A stretch of DNA of 64,000 nt, from NCBI GenBank assembly GCA_026399025.1, contig JAPLRU010000093.1:50113-114112 (forward strand). The letters run 5' to 3'. The notes beneath the pieces were generated by a model that saw only the letters and a list, made by a program, of their open reading frames with translations, had not been told where the DNA came from and did no database searches. The stretch comes from Methylobacter sp. (GTDB lineage: Bacteria; Pseudomonadota; Gammaproteobacteria; Methylococcales; Methylomonadaceae). The translations under genes were made by a program, and so were the position numbers. Position 1 is the stretch's first letter. Every line of letters begins with the position of its first letter. Shown here piece after piece: positions 26,198 through 36,108 of this stretch.

Positions 26198-27400
26198 TTA
26201 TTTGGCAATGGTAATGGTCGGCGCGCCTTGCTGCGCCAGATCGGTCATGGTCATTTGGAAAATTTGGCATAACAGCCGAAAGCCTTCGCGGTTCCATTGA
26301 TAACCGGGTTCAGCTTTGAGCGCGTAGTACCAATCGCCAAACTGTATACTCATATCGGCCGTTGCGGGCTCGTCATCGCTAACCGACAAAGCCAGGGTGT
26401 TCACCGGATTTTCATTGACATTAGGTGTGCGCGGGTGCTTGGCAACCGTATATTCCGGATCGTCACTGATGGATTGGCCGATAAAATTCAGTACATTATG
26501 AAAGCTGCGCAAGCGAAAAACCCCGTGTATCGGCCATTCGCCGCCCGGATGACCGGGCCGGATGTCGACACTGACATCATTAGCCGCGCCTTTATCCGCT
26601 TCCTCATGCAATTGAATGCGTTCCTCATTGCTTAGCGTTGTCGGATCGTAATTGGTCAACAGGATATGACCGCTCACCCGTTTAGTTAATGTCACCTGTT
26701 TACGCTCGGCGTGATATTCGACCTTGAATTCTTTTTGCAGCGTCGCTATTTGTTCCACCGTCAAGGCTTCGGACGGCACCGTCCAATGCCGGTCGAACAG
26801 CAACGGTTCGACAAACAATTTGCGTCCATCCTGGATTGACGACAAATGCAGCACGGCTTGCCGAAACAAGCGGTAGCCTTCGGTATCGCCGGGCTTGTTC
26901 AGATAAATGCCGCTCCGGCCGTTATCGTAAATGCGCAACTCACCGGCCAGCAGGCGGAGCAGCAAGTCCACATCGACGCCCTGCCGCAACAACATAGTCA
27001 GCTTGTTTTCCTGAAACGGTGTTAACAAACGGCGGGTAAATTCCTCGCCTTCGATCGGCACGATGCTGATGGTCGGGTTTTCCGAAATCGTGCCGCCAAA
27101 CACCGGCGTCAATAACGAACCGGTTTCGCCGGTAAAGGCCGGCGTCGCTCCGGCATTAAATTGAAAGTTAAAGGTCGCGGCAATATTGGAAACGCCGGTG
27201 AAATGCATGGGTTGATGCTGATGGGAGCGGGCAATATTTAACAGCAACTGTTTGGACAGAATATCCGTGGTTGCCTTGTCGTACTCGATGACTGCGCGAT
27301 CCAAAGCTATCGGCGAAAAGCAACCCTGCAAGCCGCATAAAATCAGTATCGTCAAGCCTCTTGCGTTGGCTTTAGTTATCGCTATCGAGAGAGTGAACAT
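26198..27400 (-). CDS. Hypothetical lipoprotein upstream of corA
   Basis: 400 aa. The N-terminus carries a hydrophobic segment ending in the lipobox CGLQGC, so the mature protein is probably membrane-anchored in the periplasm. The remainder is strand-rich with no motif I recognise (segments include LLNIARSHQHQPMHFTGVSNIAATFNFQFNAG and LAGELRIYDNGRSGIYLNK). The stop is 12 nt before corA. A role in envelope or ion physiology is guesswork. Confidence 0.7.
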   Translation of the reverse strand: MFTLSIAITKANARGLTILILCGLQGCFSPIALDRAVIEYDKATTDILSKQLLLNIARSHQHQPMHFTGVSNIAATFNFQFNAGATPAFTGETGSLLTPVFGGTISENPTISIVPIEGEEFTRRLLTPFQENKLTMLLRQGVDVDLLLRLLAGELRIYDNGRSGIYLNKPGDTEGYRLFRQAVLHLSSIQDGRKLFVEPLLFDRHWTVPSEALTVEQIATLQKEFKVEYHAERKQVTLTKRVSGHILLTNYDPTTLSNEERIQLHEEADKGAANDVSVDIRPGHPGGEWPIHGVFRLRSFHNVLNFIGQSISDDPEYTVAKHPRTPNVNENPVNTLALSVSDDEPATADMSIQFGDWYYALKAEPGYQWNREGFRLLCQIFQMTMTDLAQQGAPTITIAK

Positions 27401-27699
27401 CGTGCTGTTCCGGAATGGGCCGAAAAAAATTAAGTGTGCATTCTACAGGCAACGTGCATCGGAATCTTTAAAGAACTTGATTGATAATGATGTTATAGCC
27501 AATGGCAAAACCCGGCATCGGCGGCGAAAAATTCTTGTGCGGCGGCGGGCTGATGACGAAAAACGGATGAGCCATAGGCGTTTTTCGGTTTTACCCGATC
27601 CCCTCTTTTTAAGTTAAAATGACTGCCGATCAACATTGTTAACCCGTCCACACGTTTAAGTGCTCAATACAACCCATTGATAAAAAATGTTAAACGTTA

Positions 27700-27723
27700 C
27701 GGTCGGGGCGAATGCCCCGACCG
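27700..27723. terminator. Perfect 10-bp hairpin in the lipoprotein-cca gap
   Basis: CGGTCGGGGC-GAAT-GCCCCGACCG. There is no long T-tract, so it is either a weak terminator or a structural repeat. The surrounding gap (27401-27872, about 470 bp) holds the divergent promoters for the lipoprotein gene and cca. I see nothing else in it. Confidence 0.5.
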
Positions 27724-27872
27724 GCACCTGTTAACTTTCAATAGCATGGTTCTTAAGTTGGCGCGTATGCCCTTTGTAACCGGGCTCCGTTGCAAAATGT
27801 TCATGAATATCGATTTCACCCGGCTTATCCTGAGTCTTAACCGCAAACTTCGAGGCGCATTTGACTAACTCA

Positions 27873-29117
27873 ATGAAAATATACCTTGTCGGCGGTGCGG
27901 TGCGCGATCAATTACTGGGGCTTCCGGTCAAAGAACGCGACTGGGTGGTCATCGGCGAAACCCCGGAATCGATGGTTAAACAGGGCTTCAGGCCGGTGGG
28001 CAAGGATTTTCCGGTATTTTTGCATCCGCAAAGCCAAGAAGAATATGCGCTGGCCAGAACCGAAAGAAAAACCGCGCCGGGTTATAAGGGCTTTATCGTA
28101 CACGCATCGCCCGATGTCAGCCTGGAACAGGACTTGATCCGCCGCGACCTGACCATTAACGCGATGGCAATGACGCCGCAAGGGCAGTTGATTGATCCTT
28201 ACGGCGGTCAAAACGATCTCGAAAAGCGTATTTTTCGGCATATTTCTCCGGCATTTGCCGAAGATCCTGTGCGGATATTGCGTATCGCCCGCTTTGCCGC
28301 CCGCTATGCTCATCTCGGTTTTACCCTGGCCGAAGAAACGTTGGCATTGATGCGCTCGATGGTAACAGCGGGCGAAGTGGATTACCTGGTTCCCGAGCGC
28401 GTCTGGGCGGAACTGGTTAAGGCGCTGTCGGAAAAATCGCCCACTGCTTTTTTCTATGTCTTAAAAGAGTGCGCCGCGTTAGCTAAAATTTTCCCGGAAA
28501 TCGATTGTCTATTCGGCGTGCCGCAGCCGGAAAAACATCATCCGGAAATCGATACCGGGATTCATGCGCTGCTCTGTTTGGAGCAAGCGGCTTTGTTGTC
28601 GCCGAATCCCGAAGTCAGGTTTGCGGCCTTGGTTCATGATTTGGGCAAAGGTGTGTCGCCGAAGCAATATTGGCCGCATCATCACGGCCACGAAACTCAG
28701 GGATTACCTATTCTGGAACGGATGTGCACGCGTTTGCGCGTACCTAATTCGTTTAAAGCATTGGCTTTACAGGTCATGCGCTACCATACCCATTGCCACC
28801 GGGCTTTTGAATTACGCGCGTCAACCTTAACCGATATGCTGGCGGCATTGGGCGTCTACAAACCCACTCATAAACTATCGGAATTTTTACTGGCTTGCGA
28901 AGCGGACGCCAGAGGCCGAACCGGCTTTGAAAATATCCCCTATCCCCAGGCCGAACGGATAAGCGGGGCAGCCAAGGCGGCTGCGTCCATTGATACCTCG
29001 CCTGTGCTGAATAGCGAACTTAAAGGTGCGCAAATCGGCGAAGCGATACGCCGCCTACGCATTCAGGCTGTTTCGGAGTTTATTAAGGGTAATTGTTCAG
29101 CAAATGCCGAGGGATGA
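27873..29117 (+). CDS. cca: Multifunctional CCA tRNA nucleotidyltransferase
   Basis: Adds or repairs the CCA end of tRNAs. 414 aa: nucleotidyltransferase head (YLVGGAVRDQLLG, ERDWVVIGETPE, RRDLTINAMA), the template-binding RILRIARFAARYAHLGF helices, and a C-terminal HD domain (RFAALVHDLGKG, HHHGHETQGLPI) that gives the gammaproteobacterial enzyme phosphatase and phosphodiesterase activities. I use the ATG (MKIYLVGG). A TTG four codons upstream has a better-placed GAGG and is an alternative. Confidence 0.95.
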   Translation: MKIYLVGGAVRDQLLGLPVKERDWVVIGETPESMVKQGFRPVGKDFPVFLHPQSQEEYALARTERKTAPGYKGFIVHASPDVSLEQDLIRRDLTINAMAMTPQGQLIDPYGGQNDLEKRIFRHISPAFAEDPVRILRIARFAARYAHLGFTLAEETLALMRSMVTAGEVDYLVPERVWAELVKALSEKSPTAFFYVLKECAALAKIFPEIDCLFGVPQPEKHHPEIDTGIHALLCLEQAALLSPNPEVRFAALVHDLGKGVSPKQYWPHHHGHETQGLPILERMCTRLRVPNSFKALALQVMRYHTHCHRAFELRASTLTDMLAALGVYKPTHKLSEFLLACEADARGRTGFENIPYPQAERISGAAKAAASIDTSPVLNSELKGAQIGEAIRRLRIQAVSEFIKGNCSANAEG

Positions 29118-29168
29118 TACGGATTGGATAAGGCTCTCAAGGTTGTTAGATACGACAGTCTCGGAGCG

Positions 29169-29383
29169 CTTGCTCGTTCCCAAGCTGGAGAGACTGTGAA
29201 AGTATTATCAAAATGAGTTTAAAAACCTATTCACCACGAAGGCACGAAGATCACGAAGGAAAAATAATTGTTTAAACTCAATACATTGAAAACTTCGTGT
29301 CCTTCGTGCCTTCGTGGTGAATGCTTTTGATTTTATTTAAAAACGAATACTTTCACAGTCTCTGGAGCCTGGGAACGAGCAAG
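29169..29383. repeat. Nested 215-bp inverted repeat between convergent genes
   Basis: Outer arms of 38 nt (CTTGCTCGTTCCCAAGCTGG at 29169 and its near complement ending at 29383) enclose an inner 21-nt perfect pair ATTCACCACGAAGGCACGAAG / CTTCGTGCCTTCGTGGTGAAT. It lies between the ends of cca and the DUF5765-like gene and could terminate transcription from both sides. The inner motif is related to the hairpin at 62637-62677. Confidence 0.85.
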
Positions 29384-29430
29384 ACGTTGTCCTTCGCGGT
29401 GAAAATTTTGACGTCGATAAAACTCAAAAA

Positions 29431-30186
29431 CTACAGCGCATCGCCAATATATTTTTTATAAAAAGGCCATGTCTTAACATGCAGATATTTTCTGATCGGG
29501 GTTTTAATAACCGATACGCACAGCGCGATAGAGAACAAGCACCAAACCGCTGAATATTCGTTGGGGTCGGTCGTGGTAATGTCCGAAATAAACGGCCCGA
29601 TTAAATAATGGAAAGCCACGAAACGCCAGGAACCGTATATTACCGGCAAATAAAATGCGACCAGGATATAAGTAAACGCATGTAAACCCCAGTTAAAGCC
29701 GAACAACCAGCCGACAGGGTCCGACATCAGGCCGTTCAACGGCATTTGCCAGGCGATATGCCAAGAACCGGAAGTGGAACAGACACTCGGCCCGCAGAAA
29801 CCTTCGATGCCGATGTTGCAAGAACCCGCCCAACCGAAAGGGTACATTTTCATCAGCATGAACACCGTGCCGACTGCACACAGCGTATAAACCGTGGTGC
29901 GTATTTTGAGCTTGACGCTTTCGGGAATGAAATACATCGCCACCATGTTGACGAAAAACGGCTGGAACGAAACATGCAAATAGCCCAGCATCGTGAGTAT
30001 CTGGTTGCTTGGATTGTCACACATATCGATATAGACATAAGTGACCGCCTGCAACAATTCCATTAAGGCAAAATAAGTTAACGGAATCCAGAGTTCTTTC
30101 GATTCCCCTTGTTTAAGCGCAACATAAGCTGCGGTACTAAGACCTGCGACGGCTAAAACACCGGACGCTTCACCACTCCAACACAT
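29431..30186 (-). CDS. DUF5765-like polytopic membrane protein, copy 1
   Basis: 251 aa with about seven hydrophobic helices. It begins MCWSGEASGVLAVAGLSTAAYVALKQGE. Conserved blocks shared with the paralogue at 61869-62606 are CSTSGSWHIAWQ, NPSNQ, GYLHVSFQPFFVN, MYFIPE and VKTPIRKYLHVKTWPF. The family name is from memory. No catalytic motif is evident, but conserved Cys (MCWS, DMCDNPS, CSTS), His and Trp residues could bind a metal or haem. Function unknown. Confidence 0.75.
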   Translation of the reverse strand: MCWSGEASGVLAVAGLSTAAYVALKQGESKELWIPLTYFALMELLQAVTYVYIDMCDNPSNQILTMLGYLHVSFQPFFVNMVAMYFIPESVKLKIRTTVYTLCAVGTVFMLMKMYPFGWAGSCNIGIEGFCGPSVCSTSGSWHIAWQMPLNGLMSDPVGWLFGFNWGLHAFTYILVAFYLPVIYGSWRFVAFHYLIGPFISDITTTDPNEYSAVWCLFSIALCVSVIKTPIRKYLHVKTWPFYKKYIGDAL

Positions 30187-30749
30187 ATAACTGACCTTTT
30201 CTAAATTATTAAATACCGCTTTCCCACGATCCTACCCGGTGAGACAGCAGCAATGTTTTATTTGGCTATGCGGATGATTGGAAGGGTATATTTCTATTGA
30301 AAACTCAAAGGTAATATCGACAGCCAACACAGTTATAGCCTTGTTTTTATAAGCCGCCGACAGGAACATCAGGTGATCAAGACAAACGGTTGCAACCCTC
30401 CTATTGTATTACAATTAAGCGGAAATTGAGAAAGGCTAATCCATCCACTGAAACCGTTTGGTAAAGCTTCACCGCAGCGCTGAATATTTAAACAGAACCG
30501 ACTCCGTGGTTTATAAAATCGAAAAACAGCCAAAGCAAACGTCGGCTTTTTCCGGAACCGAAGCATTGGAACAAGAGTAAAGAAGGACGGATAGACCCCA
30601 TATGCCCATACCGACGCTTTCCGACTGGAAACTATCGGTAAAGCCAAGTATCCTGCCTCCTTTAATCTTTTGTCATACCGACGTCACAATGAGACGGTTT
30701 AATACCAAAAGTTAATTTCCCCTATAAAACCAACCTGAATATATAAGTT
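30187..30749. other. Intergenic region upstream of xfp
   Basis: About 560 bp between divergent genes. The minus-strand 92-aa ORF (30369-30647) has no coding support. Several short inverted repeats are visible (for example CCGACGCTTTCCGACTGGAAACTATCGGT), but no riboswitch class could be recognised. It must hold the promoters for xfp-ackA and the DUF5765-like gene. Confidence 0.4.
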
Positions 30750-33122
30750 ATGACGACCCAACCGACTCAATTATCCCAACAAGAAATCGGCAAAATTGAT
30801 GCCTACTGGCGCGCCTGCAACTACCTTGCCGCGGGCATGATTTATCTGCGCGATAATCCGCTACTGCGCGAGCCGCTGAAGTTGGAACATGTAAAAAACC
30901 GTTTGCTGGGCCACTGGGGTGCAAGTCCCGGCCTCTCTTTTACTTATATTCACCTGAACCGCTTAATTAACAAATACGATCTGGACGCCATCTTTCTGGC
31001 CGGTCCGGGACATGGCGCGCCCGGCGTACTCGGTCCGGTCTACTTGGAAAGCACTTACAGCGAAATTTACCCGAATAAGAGCGAAGACGAACAAGGCATG
31101 CGCCAGTTCTTCAAAGAATTCTCCTTCCCCGGCGGTATCGGCAGCCACTGTACGCCGGAAACGCCGGGCTCGATCCATGAAGGCGGCGAACTCGGCTACA
31201 GCGTTTCGCATGCGTTCGGCGCCGCTTACGATAATCCCGATTTGATTGTTGCGGTGATGGTCGGCGACGGCGAATCCGAAACCGCCCCGCTGGCGACGTC
31301 CTGGCATTCCAACAAATTCCTGAACCCGATCCGCGACGGCGCGGTATTGCCGATCCTGCATCTGAACGGCTACAAAATCAACAACCCGACCATCCTGTCG
31401 CGGATCTCGCATGAAGAATTGGAAAACCTGTTCAAAGGCTACGGCTGGACGCCTCATTTTGTCGAAGGCAGCGACCCGGACACGATGCATCAAGCCATGG
31501 CGGCGACCATGGAACACTGCGTACTGGAAATCCGCCGCATTCAACAGGAAGCGCGCAGCAGCGGCCGACCGGTTCGTCCTTACTGGCCGATGATCGTGTT
31601 GCGCAGCCCCAAAGGTTGGACCGGACCGAAACAAGTCGACGGTAAAAAAGTGGAAGGTTTCTGGCGCGCCCACCAAGTGCCGCTGGGCAATGTACGCGAT
31701 ACTCCGGCGCATTTCGAGCAGTTGGAACAATGGCTGCGCAGTTACAGGCCGGAAGAACTGTTCAACCACAACGGCCGTTTGATGCCCGATCTCAAAATTC
31801 TTGCACCGCAGGGTGCGCGGCGTATGAGCGCCAACCCTCACGCCAACGGCGGCCTGTTGCGCAAAGCCTTGCATATGCCGGATTGTCGCGACTATGCGGT
31901 TGCCGTAACCAAACCGGGCACTACCAGCGCGGAAAACACCCGTCCGCTGGGTAAATTCCTGCGCGACATTATGAGTTTGAACATGAACAATTTCCGCGTG
32001 TTCGGCCCCGATGAAAACAGCTCGAACAAGCTGGACGATATTTATGAAGTCAGCAAGAAAACCTGGCTGGCCGATTACCTGCCGGAAGATGAGGGCGGCG
32101 GCGAACTGTCGCCGGACGGCCGGGTCATGGAAATGCTGTCCGAACACACGCTGGAAGGCTGGTTGGAAGGTTATTTACTGACCGGCCGCCACGGTTTCTT
32201 TTCCACTTACGAAGCGTTCGTGCATGTCATCGATTCGATGTTCAACCAACATGCCAAATGGCTGGCGATGTCCAAAGAAGTTCCTTGGCGCGCGCCGGTA
32301 TCGTCGCTGAACCTGCTGATTACCTCGACGGTATGGCGTCAGGATCACAACGGTTTTACCCATCAAGACCCCGGCTTTCTCGACGTCGTGGTCAACAAAA
32401 GCCCGGAAGTGACGCGCATTTATCTGCCGCCCGATGTGAATTGTTTGCTGTCGGTGGCCGATCATTGTTTAAAGAGCACCAATTACATTAATGTGATCGT
32501 TTGCGACAAACAAAAGCATCTGCAATTTTTGGACATGGACGCCGCGATTAAACATTGCACCAAGGGTATCGGTATCTGGAGCTGGGCGAGTAACGATCAA
32601 GGCGTCGAGCCGGATTTGGTCATCGCCAGTGCGGGCGACATTCCGACCAAGGAAGCGTTGGCCGCTGTCGTATTGCTGCGCGAGAATTTCCCCGAACTCA
32701 AGATTCGTTTCATCAACGTGGTTGACCTGTACAAGCTGACGCCGGACAGCGAACATCCGCACGGTTTATCGGACAAGGATTTCGACAGCCTGTTCACATT
32801 GGACAAACCGGTTCTGTTTAACTTCCACGGCTATCCCTGGTTGATCCATCGCTTGGCTTATCGCCGCAACAATCATAAAAACCTGCATGTGCGCGGCTAT
32901 AAAGAAAAAGGCAGCATCAATACGCCGTTGGAATTGGCGATCCAGAACGAGATCGACCGTTTTAGTTTGGTGATCGATGCGATTAACCGTATTCCGGCGT
33001 TGAGCGTGGCAGGTGCGCATGTGAAAGAAAGTATGCGCGACCGCCAAATCGATTGCCGCAATTACGCTTACGAGCACGGTACCGATTTGCCCGAAGTCGA
33101 TAACTGGGTATGGCCGTATTGA
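30750..33122 (+). CDS. xfp: Phosphoketolase (xylulose-5-P / fructose-6-P)
   Basis: Thiamine-diphosphate enzyme that cleaves xylulose 5-phosphate or fructose 6-phosphate to acetyl phosphate plus a sugar phosphate. 790 aa, the usual length. Signature motifs are [70 protein letters not shown] and [13 protein letters not shown]. The downstream ackA overlaps by 13 nt, so the acetyl phosphate made here is turned into acetate with ATP. In methanotrophs this bypass feeds C2 units from the ribulose monophosphate cycle. No strong Shine-Dalgarno is seen. Confidence 0.97.
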   Translation: MTTQPTQLSQQEIGKIDAYWRACNYLAAGMIYLRDNPLLREPLKLEHVKNRLLGHWGASPGLSFTYIHLNRLINKYDLDAIFLAGPGHGAPGVLGPVYLESTYSEIYPNKSEDEQGMRQFFKEFSFPGGIGSHCTPETPGSIHEGGELGYSVSHAFGAAYDNPDLIVAVMVGDGESETAPLATSWHSNKFLNPIRDGAVLPILHLNGYKINNPTILSRISHEELENLFKGYGWTPHFVEGSDPDTMHQAMAATMEHCVLEIRRIQQEARSSGRPVRPYWPMIVLRSPKGWTGPKQVDGKKVEGFWRAHQVPLGNVRDTPAHFEQLEQWLRSYRPEELFNHNGRLMPDLKILAPQGARRMSANPHANGGLLRKALHMPDCRDYAVAVTKPGTTSAENTRPLGKFLRDIMSLNMNNFRVFGPDENSSNKLDDIYEVSKKTWLADYLPEDEGGGELSPDGRVMEMLSEHTLEGWLEGYLLTGRHGFFSTYEAFVHVIDSMFNQHAKWLAMSKEVPWRAPVSSLNLLITSTVWRQDHNGFTHQDPGFLDVVVNKSPEVTRIYLPPDVNCLLSVADHCLKSTNYINVIVCDKQKHLQFLDMDAAIKHCTKGIGIWSWASNDQGVEPDLVIASAGDIPTKEALAAVVLLRENFPELKIRFINVVDLYKLTPDSEHPHGLSDKDFDSLFTLDKPVLFNFHGYPWLIHRLAYRRNNHKNLHVRGYKEKGSINTPLELAIQNEIDRFSLVIDAINRIPALSVAGAHVKESMRDRQIDCRNYAYEHGTDLPEVDNWVWPY

Positions 33123-34177
33123 AGCGCTCGGTTTTAACGATCAACAGCGGCTCGTCTTCGCTCAAGGCGAGCCTGTTTTCCGCCGAGGGCACGCGGCGTA
33201 ATTTTCGTTATGAGCATGTGCGCGACCAACAGCAAGCCTTCGATCAACTGCTGCACGATTTGGCCGGTGAAATGCCGGAACGGGTCGGCCATCGCTTTGT
33301 TCATGGCGGCGATATCAGCGACCCGGCAAGACCAATTGATGACGCCGAGCATTCCCGGCTGAAACAGCTGGTGCATCTTGCCCCGCTGCATTTGCCCGGT
33401 AATCTGCTGGGGCTGGATTTATGCCTGCAACACTTCGATGCGCCGCAAGTCGCCTGCTTCGACACCGCTTTTCATGCGACCATGCCCGAGCTGGCTAAAC
33501 GGCTGCCGATTCCGAATGAACTGGGTTTTCGCCGTTTCGGCTTTCATGGGCTTAATTACGCTTATATCGCCGGAATGCTGGAAGGGATTTTAGGCGAGAC
33601 GGCTTATCGAAAAGTGGTCGTCGCCCACTTGGGCAGCGGCGCCAGTCTTTGCCTGATGGAAAAGCTGAAATCGGTGGACACCACGATGGGTTATACCCCG
33701 GCGGGCGGCATCCCGATGGGCACCCGAAGCGGCGACCTCGATCCCGGCGTAATGCTGGAGTTGGCGAAGCGCTACACCCCCGAAAAATTGAGCGACGTGG
33801 TGTTTCATCAAATGGGGCTGATGGCCTTGTCCGCCGGTGAAAGCTCGGAAATGGATGAGCTTGTTTGCAGCCGGAGCGAACAGGCCGAATTCGCGGTCGA
33901 CTATTTTTGCCGTCAAGTGCGAGCGGCCATTGGCGGCTTTGCGGCCAAGGCGGGCGGTATCGATGCACTGGTTTTTACCGGCGGCATCGGTGAGCATTCA
34001 GCCGAAGTCCGGGAAAAAATCTGCGCTCCTCTGGGGTTTCTTGGCTTTGCGTTGGATCGGCTTGCCAACGATGCGGGCAATAGTGAAATCGGCCTTGTTG
34101 GTCATAAGCCGGTGCTGATTGTTCCGGCTGACGAGGAAGTGATGATTCGCAATCTTTGCCTGAGTGTTTGTCGGTAA
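33110..34177 (+). CDS. ackA: Acetate kinase
   Basis: Converts acetyl phosphate plus ADP to acetate plus ATP. Motifs: N-terminal [66 protein letters not shown] and [19 protein letters not shown]. 355 aa is shorter than the usual 400, as seen in xfp-linked kinases. Its ATG lies inside the end of xfp (13-nt overlap), implying coupled translation and a dedicated phosphoketolase-acetate kinase pathway. Confidence 0.96.
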   Translation: MAVLKRSVLTINSGSSSLKASLFSAEGTRRNFRYEHVRDQQQAFDQLLHDLAGEMPERVGHRFVHGGDISDPARPIDDAEHSRLKQLVHLAPLHLPGNLLGLDLCLQHFDAPQVACFDTAFHATMPELAKRLPIPNELGFRRFGFHGLNYAYIAGMLEGILGETAYRKVVVAHLGSGASLCLMEKLKSVDTTMGYTPAGGIPMGTRSGDLDPGVMLELAKRYTPEKLSDVVFHQMGLMALSAGESSEMDELVCSRSEQAEFAVDYFCRQVRAAIGGFAAKAGGIDALVFTGGIGEHSAEVREKICAPLGFLGFALDRLANDAGNSEIGLVGHKPVLIVPADEEVMIRNLCLSVCR

Positions 34178-34274
34178 ATTCCGCCTACCAATCCCCGTCT
34201 TACAGCGTTTTCATTCGGATCTAATCCTGAACCTTACAGCACAAGGTTCAGGGAGCGATTACCGTAGATCGCCT

Positions 34275-34384
34275 AACATAAAACCTCAACATGTCCTGAG
34301 TAACGCCATAGCGCAGTAGATGCACTGAACCGCATCAATCGAAGACGGCGCGAGCGGTGCGGTTCGTTCCTCACCGCACCGGCC
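34275..34384. repeat. 110-bp repeat, copy 1
   Basis: AACATAAAACCTCAACATGTCC through GGTGCGGTTCGTTCCTCACCGCACC. About 85-90% identical to 36542-36655 apart from a small indel, and part of it recurs at 35319-35342. It ends in a short hairpin GGTGCGG...CCGCACC. The last codons and stop of the lyase-like gene fall inside it. The rest of the ackA-lyase gap (34178-34274) shows nothing. Confidence 0.8.
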
Positions 34385-35210
34385 CTAATTTGATATTCGC
34401 AAATCGGGCGCTTACATCCTGCATCGAAATCGAATCATATTCACGGTAAATTCCAGCCTTAAACCGCATATATTCCCATTCGCTATGCCAAATGTCGATA
34501 TTTGGGTTTGCGTAATATTTAATTATTTTTCCATCGGCATGTCTTTTCAGGGTAAATTTTAAAGCGCCTTGGTCTGACCATCTGGCTTTTAAAATAACTT
34601 GAACCCAGCGCCCTATTAATTTGGAGGCTTTAACCGATACCAGGGGAACGTTGTCGAAATTGCCGTCATCATCTGCGCTATTGAGTTCGACAGTAGGAAC
34701 ACCCTGTCTGTAATAAAGACTTAAGCGAATTCTGGGTTGCTTTTCTTTTTCTCCGCTTAAATTTTCAGCTTTGGCTTGAAAAAGATGGGTAAAACTATCC
34801 GTAGGCTGAAAACCGTCATCAAGCTTTAACAAAAAGCTCCATGTTGTTTCTTGTCCGGCGATTTTTACGGCTAATGGCGATGCTTTATCGACTTTTATCT
34901 CAGTGCGAGCTCTTTGCGCTGTGTCGGTAACGCAATCTTTATCGTCCCCATGCGAGACGATTTCGAACACCTGTTTTCTTAGGTCGTTATCATAAACGCT
35001 GGTAATGTGTTTTTCAGGTGATTCAAGATGGGAACAACTATCCGCTACATCCTTAGTGGCCGTCGCGCCGAAAACCGAGTTAATCGTGGTGTACGGGTCT
35101 TCATGGGTGGCATTTAATATCTTCGATACGGGGGCTGAATCCGCATTTGATGCTAAGCAGGCAAAAACTAAAACGCTTGGATAAATCAGGAGCTTTTTGA
35201 TGTTTAGCAT
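34371..35210 (-). CDS. Secreted polysaccharide-lyase-like protein
   Basis: 279 aa with a signal peptide (LLIYPSVLVFACLASNADSA). The mature part looks like a concanavalin-type jelly-roll polysaccharide lyase: RARTEIKVDKAS, TWSFLLKLDDGFQPTDSFTHLFQAK, RIRLSLYYRQG, the WVQVILKARWSDQGALKFTL strand set and KAGIYREYDSISMQDVSARFANIKLGPV. The pattern resembles glucuronan or heparinase-I-like lyases, but the catalytic residues cannot be assigned with certainty. The last residues (PVR) and TGA come from the 110-bp repeat. Stand-alone gene at the edge of the accessory region. Confidence 0.6.
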   Translation of the reverse strand: MLNIKKLLIYPSVLVFACLASNADSAPVSKILNATHEDPYTTINSVFGATATKDVADSCSHLESPEKHITSVYDNDLRKQVFEIVSHGDDKDCVTDTAQRARTEIKVDKASPLAVKIAGQETTWSFLLKLDDGFQPTDSFTHLFQAKAENLSGEKEKQPRIRLSLYYRQGVPTVELNSADDDGNFDNVPLVSVKASKLIGRWVQVILKARWSDQGALKFTLKRHADGKIIKYYANPNIDIWHSEWEYMRFKAGIYREYDSISMQDVSARFANIKLGPVR

Positions 35211-35339
35211 GGGTCAGTACCGTTGTTTATGTCAAAAGGGCGTCGGAAACAGCTTAGTAATGAGCAAAATGCGCTTATCAAAAACGTTTGCTGATTTGAA
35301 TTTTCATTACGACAAGCTAAGACGGCGCGAACGGTGCGG

Positions 35340-35419
35340 TTTCTAAAAATCGTCTCATCGACATGACAGCACCTTTGTCTGTTTCTTTTTGCGGACGTGG
35401 TCTGTGAAAGACAACTTTG
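35340..35419 (-). pseudogene. hicA remnant (duplicated 3' end)
   Basis: On the minus strand it reads VVFHRPRPQKETDKGAVMSMRRFLE, nearly identical to the intact HicA C-terminus at 36127-36204, with only a few base differences. It is joined at one side to a fragment of the 110-bp repeat (35319-35342), suggesting a past recombination between repeat copies. There is no start and no N-terminal part. Confidence 0.85.
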
Positions 35420-35470
35420 CACTGGTTGCCAAGCTGGAGCTCTCATCGTTATACACATCTCGCTGTAGCT

Positions 35471-35653
35471 GTAGGCCGGAATAAGCCTGTACGCGCTTTA
35501 GCGCAGGACAGGCGTTGCCTACAGGGATGTAGGCAAGGGGCGTGAGCAGGAGCGGAAGCTTTTCCGGCATTCCGAGACTCAAAAGCGCCGGAAACGCCCA
35601 CGCCGGCTATCGCCGGGCGGGCTTACTTGTGCCCTGTGGGTATTCCGGTCTAC
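35471..35653. repeat. Long palindromic repeat, family B (longer variant)
   Basis: Begins GTAGGCCGGAATAAGCC and ends GGTATTCCGGTCTAC, with internal CGGAAACGCC and TTTTCCGG. It is about 183 bp, longer and more degenerate than the copies at 14050 and 19532. Together with the hicA remnant it occupies most of the gap between the lyase-like gene and hicB. Nothing else is seen there. Confidence 0.75.
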
Positions 35654-35772
35654 ATCAGGTCTTGAACAGACTTGTGTATAAAGACGAGAGCTGGAGCTTG
35701 AAAACGAGCGCCCCCACCGTCGCGCGTTCGATTCATAAATAGTATGCGGTGTGCCCCTGCCCGGCTATCGCG

Positions 35773-36108
35773 TTACCGTATTTTGTAAGCCTTAATTTCA
35801 TCAATTAAGGCTTTTTCGACAAAGGAATCAACCGACAATTTTAACTTTTTCGCCATCACTGCAACTTCTCGATGAAGGCTTGGCGATAAGTTCAAGTTAA
35901 ACTTTCCTGAATAAGGTGTTTCAGGAGCAACACCGTCTTCTGCACACCACGCCAGATAGTCATCAATTGAGTCACAAAATGCCTGTTCAATTTCATCAAC
36001 CGATTTCCCTTGAAAAGTGATGACGGTTTTTATATTGATGACATCGCCATGAAATAATTTTGCCTGGTCATCATATTCAACCATGCCAATATAGCCTTTA
36101 TATTCCAT
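35773..36108 (-). CDS. hicB: HicB antitoxin
   Basis: 111 aa. The partial RNase H-like HicB fold is seen at MEYKGYIGMVEYDDQAKLFHGDVINIKTVITFQGKSVDEIEQAFCDSIDDYLAWC. It is followed by an Arc-type ribbon-helix-helix tail (GKFNLNLSPSLHREVAVMAKKLKLSVDSFVEKALIDEI). It neutralises HicA and represses the operon. AGGAG lies 9 nt before the ATG. It overlaps hicA by 11 nt. Confidence 0.93.
   Translation of the reverse strand: MEYKGYIGMVEYDDQAKLFHGDVINIKTVITFQGKSVDEIEQAFCDSIDDYLAWCAEDGVAPETPYSGKFNLNLSPSLHREVAVMAKKLKLSVDSFVEKALIDEIKAYKIR

Noticed and set aside
30369-30647. 92-aa ORF upstream of xfp
   Set aside because: No homology recognised, and it covers an intergenic region with short inverted repeats.
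30600-30680. Possible riboswitch upstream of xfp
   Set aside because: Inverted segments are present, but no aptamer core (c-di-GMP, TPP, glycine) could be matched.
30963-32147. 394-aa ORF antisense to xfp
   Set aside because: It lies wholly opposite a strongly conserved phosphoketolase gene; Arg/Val/Phe-rich, with no motif. It is a codon-bias shadow.
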